Source: Mesorhizobium sp. AR07
GTDB lineage: Bacteria; Pseudomonadota; Alphaproteobacteria; Rhizobiales; Rhizobiaceae
Assembly: GCF_024746815.1 (NCBI RefSeq)
Contig: NZ_CP080525.1
Span: forward strand, 5,946,501 to 6,010,500
Direction of reading: 5' to 3'
Length of the DNA: 64,000 bases
Shown: piece after piece, positions 60,590 through 64,000 of the stretch
Layout of the letters: every line of letters begins with the position of its first letter
Position numbering within the stretch: the stretch's first letter is position 1
Position numbers and translations under genes: made by a program
Notes under the pieces: model-generated
Database searches by the model: none
What the model was told of the DNA's origin: nothing
Seen by the model: the letters and a program-made list of their open reading frames with translations, nothing else

Positions 60590-62335
60590 ATGAGTTCGTA
60601 TCTGCGCTGGCTGAAATCGAACGTGTCAGGCAAGCCGCTATCTTATGTGGCCTCCATATTGGTGCTGCTGATAGTTTCAATAGTATTCGAAGAAATAAAT
60701 TCGATACATGTTGGTCAGGATGCAGTATTTATTGCTTTTATTCCTGCAATTATTATTATTGTGTACCTTGAAGGTCGTTTGGTCGCGATCGCTGCGACGG
60801 TTGTCATGGCCGCTGGCGGTTTGTGGGCACGCCGCGTCGTGAATGCTCAACTCTCTGCTGGAGACTGGACGCGCGCTATCTTCCTTCTGGTCTCAGGCGG
60901 CCTGATTGCGTTTATGTTCCACCGCCTGCGACAAGATTTGCGCGGGGCGCTTGATGTTGCAGAGGCGAGGCTCGCAGCCATCGATGCGACCGCGAGCCGC
61001 TATCGTTGGGCTTTCGAGCGCGCCGCCATGGGTTTTGCAAACACCAATCGACGTGGCGAACTGCTGCAATCGAACAGACGCCTTTGTGAGATGACAGGCT
61101 ACGGAGAAAAGGAACTTGCCCAGCTACAGCTTGCGGCACTCGTTCATCCTGACGATCGAGATGCCTTGCAGGAGCTGCTGAGAGGTCTGGGCGATGGCGC
61201 CACTCCGTTCGCTGCGGAGGTCCGTCTGTTAAGAAAGGACGGCAAGGCATTCTGGGCTCGTCTGGCTCTGTCTTCGTCCCGACCTGATGAGGTATCCACC
61301 GAGAGCGTGTTCGTGGTGGTCGACGATGTTTCGGAGCGACGAACGGCACGCGAGGCGCTCCAGGCTCAGAAGGAATGGCTTGATCTCGCTTTGTCTGCCG
61401 GGCGACTGGGCACGTGGCGAATCGATCTCGAGGATGGGACAGTCGCGGGCTCTGGCAAGTTCTGGGACATTCTCGGTCTGCCCGCAACTCCCACCCGCCG
61501 CCTGGAACAACTCTCGGCCGTGGTTCATCCTGCTGATTGGCCGAAGCTGGCTGCCTCGGCAAACCCCTCGTCGGCAGTGAACTACGACATCGAGATTCGT
61601 GTCCGGCGGAAGGATGGTCATGTCCGCTGGGTCGCTTTGCGCGGACGTCTGGAAGAACACGACGATCGCCCGTTGCGCATCGGCGTGGCCGCCGATCTGA
61701 CCGAGCTGCGACAATCCACGCTTCTGCGCGCCGCCGTAAGGAAACGCGAGCGCATCATGCTCGAAGAACGCCATCGGTTCAGCAACCTGTTCCCTGTGAT
61801 CACGGCCCTGGTAAACATGATCAATGTTCCCGAGAACAACGTTGCCAAATACAAGGAGATGCTGATCGACCGGATTCGAACGCTGGAGGCGACGCATATG
61901 CTCCTGTCACGTCGTACCAGCACGTCAGGAATGCTCCACGATCTTGTGGCTCAGGGGTTGCATCCCTTTGAAGAGACTCAGGACATAACGATCAGCGGCC
62001 CCTCCGTCACAATGCCGGGTGGCGCCGCCGAGAGCTTTGCGATGGTTCTTCACGAACTGACGACCAATTCCGTGAAATACGGTGCGTTGGGAGATTCACA
62101 AGGGCGGGTCGACGTAAAGTGGGAGTTCGCATCCGACGGCGCAGGGAACGACGTCGTGTTCAATTGGGTGGAATCGGGAGGGCGGAAGAACTCAAGCGTC
62201 GTGCGCCACGGTTTCGGTTCCATGATAATCGGCGTGGACGGCGCGCCGCTTGTCGGTCATTCGCCGAAACTGGAAATATCGGAGTACGGACTGCGATATT
62301 CGTTGCGGCTATCGCGGAAGGAAATTGAATTCTGA
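60590..62335 (+). CDS. HWE-family sensor histidine kinase with two PAS domains
   Basis: Membrane sensor of 581 residues. The N terminus has about three to four hydrophobic segments (about 18-115) in a KdpD/DUF4118-like layout. Two PAS domains follow: about 140-260 (FANTNRRGELLQSNRRLCEMTGY, LVHPDDRDAL) and about 262-385 (GRLGTWRIDLEDGTV). The phosphoacceptor region LEERHRFSNLFPVITALV (near 393) and the ATPase segment VLHELTTNSVKYGALG are of the HWE/HisKA_2 type common in rhizobia. The usual HRVKN reads HRFSN here. The 5' end is AT-richer than the rest. It is followed convergently by a NarL-type response regulator, the likely partner. Confidence 0.9.
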   Translation: MSSYLRWLKSNVSGKPLSYVASILVLLIVSIVFEEINSIHVGQDAVFIAFIPAIIIIVYLEGRLVAIAATVVMAAGGLWARRVVNAQLSAGDWTRAIFLLVSGGLIAFMFHRLRQDLRGALDVAEARLAAIDATASRYRWAFERAAMGFANTNRRGELLQSNRRLCEMTGYGEKELAQLQLAALVHPDDRDALQELLRGLGDGATPFAAEVRLLRKDGKAFWARLALSSSRPDEVSTESVFVVVDDVSERRTAREALQAQKEWLDLALSAGRLGTWRIDLEDGTVAGSGKFWDILGLPATPTRRLEQLSAVVHPADWPKLAASANPSSAVNYDIEIRVRRKDGHVRWVALRGRLEEHDDRPLRIGVAADLTELRQSTLLRAAVRKRERIMLEERHRFSNLFPVITALVNMINVPENNVAKYKEMLIDRIRTLEATHMLLSRRTSTSGMLHDLVAQGLHPFEETQDITISGPSVTMPGGAAESFAMVLHELTTNSVKYGALGDSQGRVDVKWEFASDGAGNDVVFNWVESGGRKNSSVVRHGFGSMIIGVDGAPLVGHSPKLEISEYGLRYSLRLSRKEIEF

Positions 62336-62413
62336 AGCGCGTGCGACACGCTTCTAAGTTCTTTGTCCATGCATGTCCTCACCCAAACCGCCGCCCGCCT
62401 TGCGTGACATGCA

Positions 62414-63091
62414 TCAGTTCACATTTTTCGACAGCCAAGCCTGCAGCAAAACGGCTGCTTCAGTCCGGTTTCGTACTCCAAGCTCGCGCAGAATGGCGGC
62501 GGCATGGATTTTCGTTGTCGCTTCGGCAATATCCAAATTGCGGGCAATCTCCTTGTTCGAGTACCCTTCCGCCATCAGCTTGAGGACGTCCTTCTGCCTC
62601 GATGTCAGGCGGCCGAGATTGCTGGCGTCCATGTGCCGTCTCGGTAGGTATCTCTGAGAAGACGGAGGTCCGTGCGATCCCTGTCCGGCAGACGTTCGCG
62701 ACAGAAGCGCTGGAACATAGATGCGGCCGGCGAGGATCTCTTTCACGGCCAGCACGACTTCCTCGTCCTTTTGCGACTTTACGATGTAGCCGTGGAGCCC
62801 GATCGAAAGTGCCTTGAGGATCTCTGCGCGTGAATCATCGGCTGAAACGATGGCGAAGCGCGTATCAGGATAGGCAGACAGAACGTCGCCGAGCACTTCC
62901 TGATCGAACAGGCCCGGCATGTTCAGGTCCAGGATCGCGAGATCGATCGATGCTTGCTGTTCCAGAAGACTGACCACGGCATCGAAGCACGCGGCGTCGA
63001 ATACTTCGACGCCCGGAATACCTGCCGTCAGTGCCAATCGCAATCCGTAACGATACAAGCCGTGATCGTCGGCGATGACGATCCGATACAT
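62414..63091 (-). CDS. NarL/FixJ-type response regulator
   Basis: Regulator of 225 residues. The receiver domain starts MYRIVIADDHGLYRYGL and has the phosphoacceptor Asp55 in LAILDLNMPG and the switch Lys in GYIVKSQKDEE. The C-terminal LuxR helix-turn-helix reads LTSRQKDVLKLMAEGYSNKEIARNLDIAEATTKIHAAAILRELG in outline. I chose the ATG at 63091; the open frame extends 36 codons upstream without support. It is convergent with the HWE kinase (78-base gap), whose partner it probably is, although FixJ-type regulators often pair with other HWE kinases too. Confidence 0.9.
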   Translation of the reverse strand: MYRIVIADDHGLYRYGLRLALTAGIPGVEVFDAACFDAVVSLLEQQASIDLAILDLNMPGLFDQEVLGDVLSAYPDTRFAIVSADDSRAEILKALSIGLHGYIVKSQKDEEVVLAVKEILAGRIYVPALLSRTSAGQGSHGPPSSQRYLPRRHMDASNLGRLTSRQKDVLKLMAEGYSNKEIARNLDIAEATTKIHAAAILRELGVRNRTEAAVLLQAWLSKNVN

Positions 63092-63670
63092 TGAACTACC
63101 CCAACGCTCGCTCTGCCCGGCGAGCAGACCCGTCCAGCCCGCCGAAACTCCGTTACCCCGAGATGCACGGAACCGTGATGAGCTTATAGTCGTGGCCAAC
63201 CACTGGTCGTTACATCACAGTGAGATCCACGGCGCCCCCGCCCGTAAACATCACATACGGCTAATGTAATCCTAAAAGGCGAAAAGCTTCAGTTATTTTT
63301 CTTAAACCTTACGTGAGGTGCCTGCCGGACCAAAACCGCTGTGCCGCACAGCCCCTTTGATGCCTTTGCCGGGCGGCCACAGGCCAGTTCCGGCACTTGG
63401 CGGATCGCTGTCTTTTCAGCTGCGAAAATCATGTGGGCTCCATTGGTCTCAGGTCCTGATCGCTTAGCTCTGCCCTCGATCCTTCGTGGCTATTTGATAC
63501 CGGAAACGCGTTGAATCGTTACCATTCGAATGCACGACGACACTCGTTCAGAGTGGCCATACCATTCACCATGCGATGTTCGGATTGGCCCCAGGGCCGC
63601 TCTCCGAGCACTCATTCGGCAGCTGGCTCGCGACGATGATGTTCGGGCTGAATGGAGTTGGGAGGATTGG
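63092..63670. promoter_or_regulatory. Upstream region of the nucleotidyltransferase gene
   Basis: About 580 bases between the response regulator start (minus) and the nucleotidyltransferase start (plus). AT-rich stretches at 63180-63310 likely hold promoters. GGAGGATTGG at 63661-63670 is a strong ribosome site. No gene or RNA element is recognised. Confidence 0.45.
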
Positions 63671-64000
63671 ATGAAAGCGGTTATTCAATGCGGTGGAATG
63701 GGGACGCGCCTTCGGCCCTTCACATCGGTCTTGCCAAAGCCACTCATGCCGATCGGTGCCCGGCCCGTTCTCGAGTTGCTCCTGAAGTGGCTGCGGCGCA
63801 ACGGCATCGAAGAGGTCTATGTCACGACGGGGTATCTCGGGCACTTGATCCGCAGCGTTTGCGGCGATGGATCGCAATGGAACCTGAAGATCAGATACAC
63901 GCAGGAAATGGAGCCGCTCGGCACCATCGGGCCTCTCTCTCTGATCAGGGAAGAACTGAACGAAACATTTGTCGTGCTCAACGGCGATGTTCTTACCGAT
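63671..64000 (+). CDS. Sugar nucleotidyltransferase (5' part only)
   Basis: The first 110 codons are visible; the gene runs off the window. The product starts MKAVIQCGGMGTRLRPFTSVLPKPLMPIG, the nucleotide-binding signature of NDP-sugar pyrophosphorylases (mannose-1-phosphate guanylyltransferase, glucose-1-phosphate thymidylyl- or cytidylyltransferase). It continues with VYVTTGYLGHLI, EPLGTIGPLSLI and the metal-binding FVVLNGDVLTD. The CGGMGTRLRPFT spelling is nearest to the mannose-1-phosphate guanylyltransferase-like group. It probably makes an activated sugar for the polysaccharide encoded upstream. Strong GGAGG ribosome site. Confidence 0.88.
   Translation, partial: MKAVIQCGGMGTRLRPFTSVLPKPLMPIGARPVLELLLKWLRRNGIEEVYVTTGYLGHLIRSVCGDGSQWNLKIRYTQEMEPLGTIGPLSLIREELNETFVVLNGDVLTD

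Overview
The window looks like chromosomal DNA of a Mesorhizobium-type alphaproteobacterium (Hyphomicrobiales). The grounds are the high GC content, the density of ABC uptake systems for polyols, polyamines and amino acids, an HWE-family histidine kinase, and a small DUF768-type protein, a family I know almost only from Mesorhizobium. I see no rRNA, tRNA, CRISPR array or phage module. One intact IS630-type insertion sequence is present. Several genes are broken by single-base frameshifts or deletion junctions. They are either real gene decay or, for the one-base cases, possible sequence errors.

Layout. 0-5.5 kb: the start of a membrane protein gene, an OmpR-type two-component system, then a tight cassette of a PAP2/sphingomyelin-synthase-like membrane phosphatase, a GT2 and a GT4 glycosyltransferase and a DedA-type membrane protein, probably a lipid or envelope glycosylation set. 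5.5-6.9 kb: gene remnants. 6.9-14.4 kb: an IclR regulator divergent from a polyamine-type ABC operon (frameshifted binding protein, one-piece double permease, ATPase), an M24 aminopeptidase-fold protein without its metal ligands, and an FAD amine/amino-acid oxidase. 14.8-17.3 kb: ornithine cyclodeaminase and arginase, divergent from an Lrp/AsnC regulator. 17.4-22 kb: a LysR regulator, an amino-acid ABC operon with a frameshifted ATPase, and a deletion scar joining half an alanine racemase to half a LacI regulator.

22.1-35 kb: a long minus-strand sugar/polyol operon running from a Gfo/Idh oxidoreductase through a TIM-barrel isomerase, a hydrolase, an RPE-like epimerase, a ROK kinase, an SDR dehydrogenase and a SmoEFGK-type ABC transporter to transaldolase and cupin-type phosphoglucose isomerase. 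A ROK repressor is divergently placed. The set would take up a polyol, oxidise and phosphorylate it, and feed it to the pentose-phosphate/Entner-Doudoroff pool. 35.1-36.1 kb: IS630 element. 36.2-42.1 kb: a copper-resistance region under HmrR (CueR) control, with multicopper oxidase and CopZ intact but the CopA ATPase, a glutaredoxin, a flavin reductase and an RND pump all truncated. 42.1-44 kb: the DUF768 protein and a secreted RTX protein.

44.3-64 kb: a surface-polysaccharide locus. A stand-alone NRPS-like protein (adenylation-carrier-thioesterase) diverges from GT4, Wzy-like polymerase, AsnB-type amidotransferase, Wzz/BY-kinase, a kinase-flippase fusion and an acyltransferase. A uronate epimerase, a PAS-LuxR regulator, an HWE kinase with a NarL-type response regulator, and a sugar nucleotidyltransferase follow. 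The combination of uronate epimerase, glutamine amidotransferase and amino-acid-activating protein suggests a polysaccharide carrying amide or amino-acid substituents. This locus is the best candidate for something undescribed.
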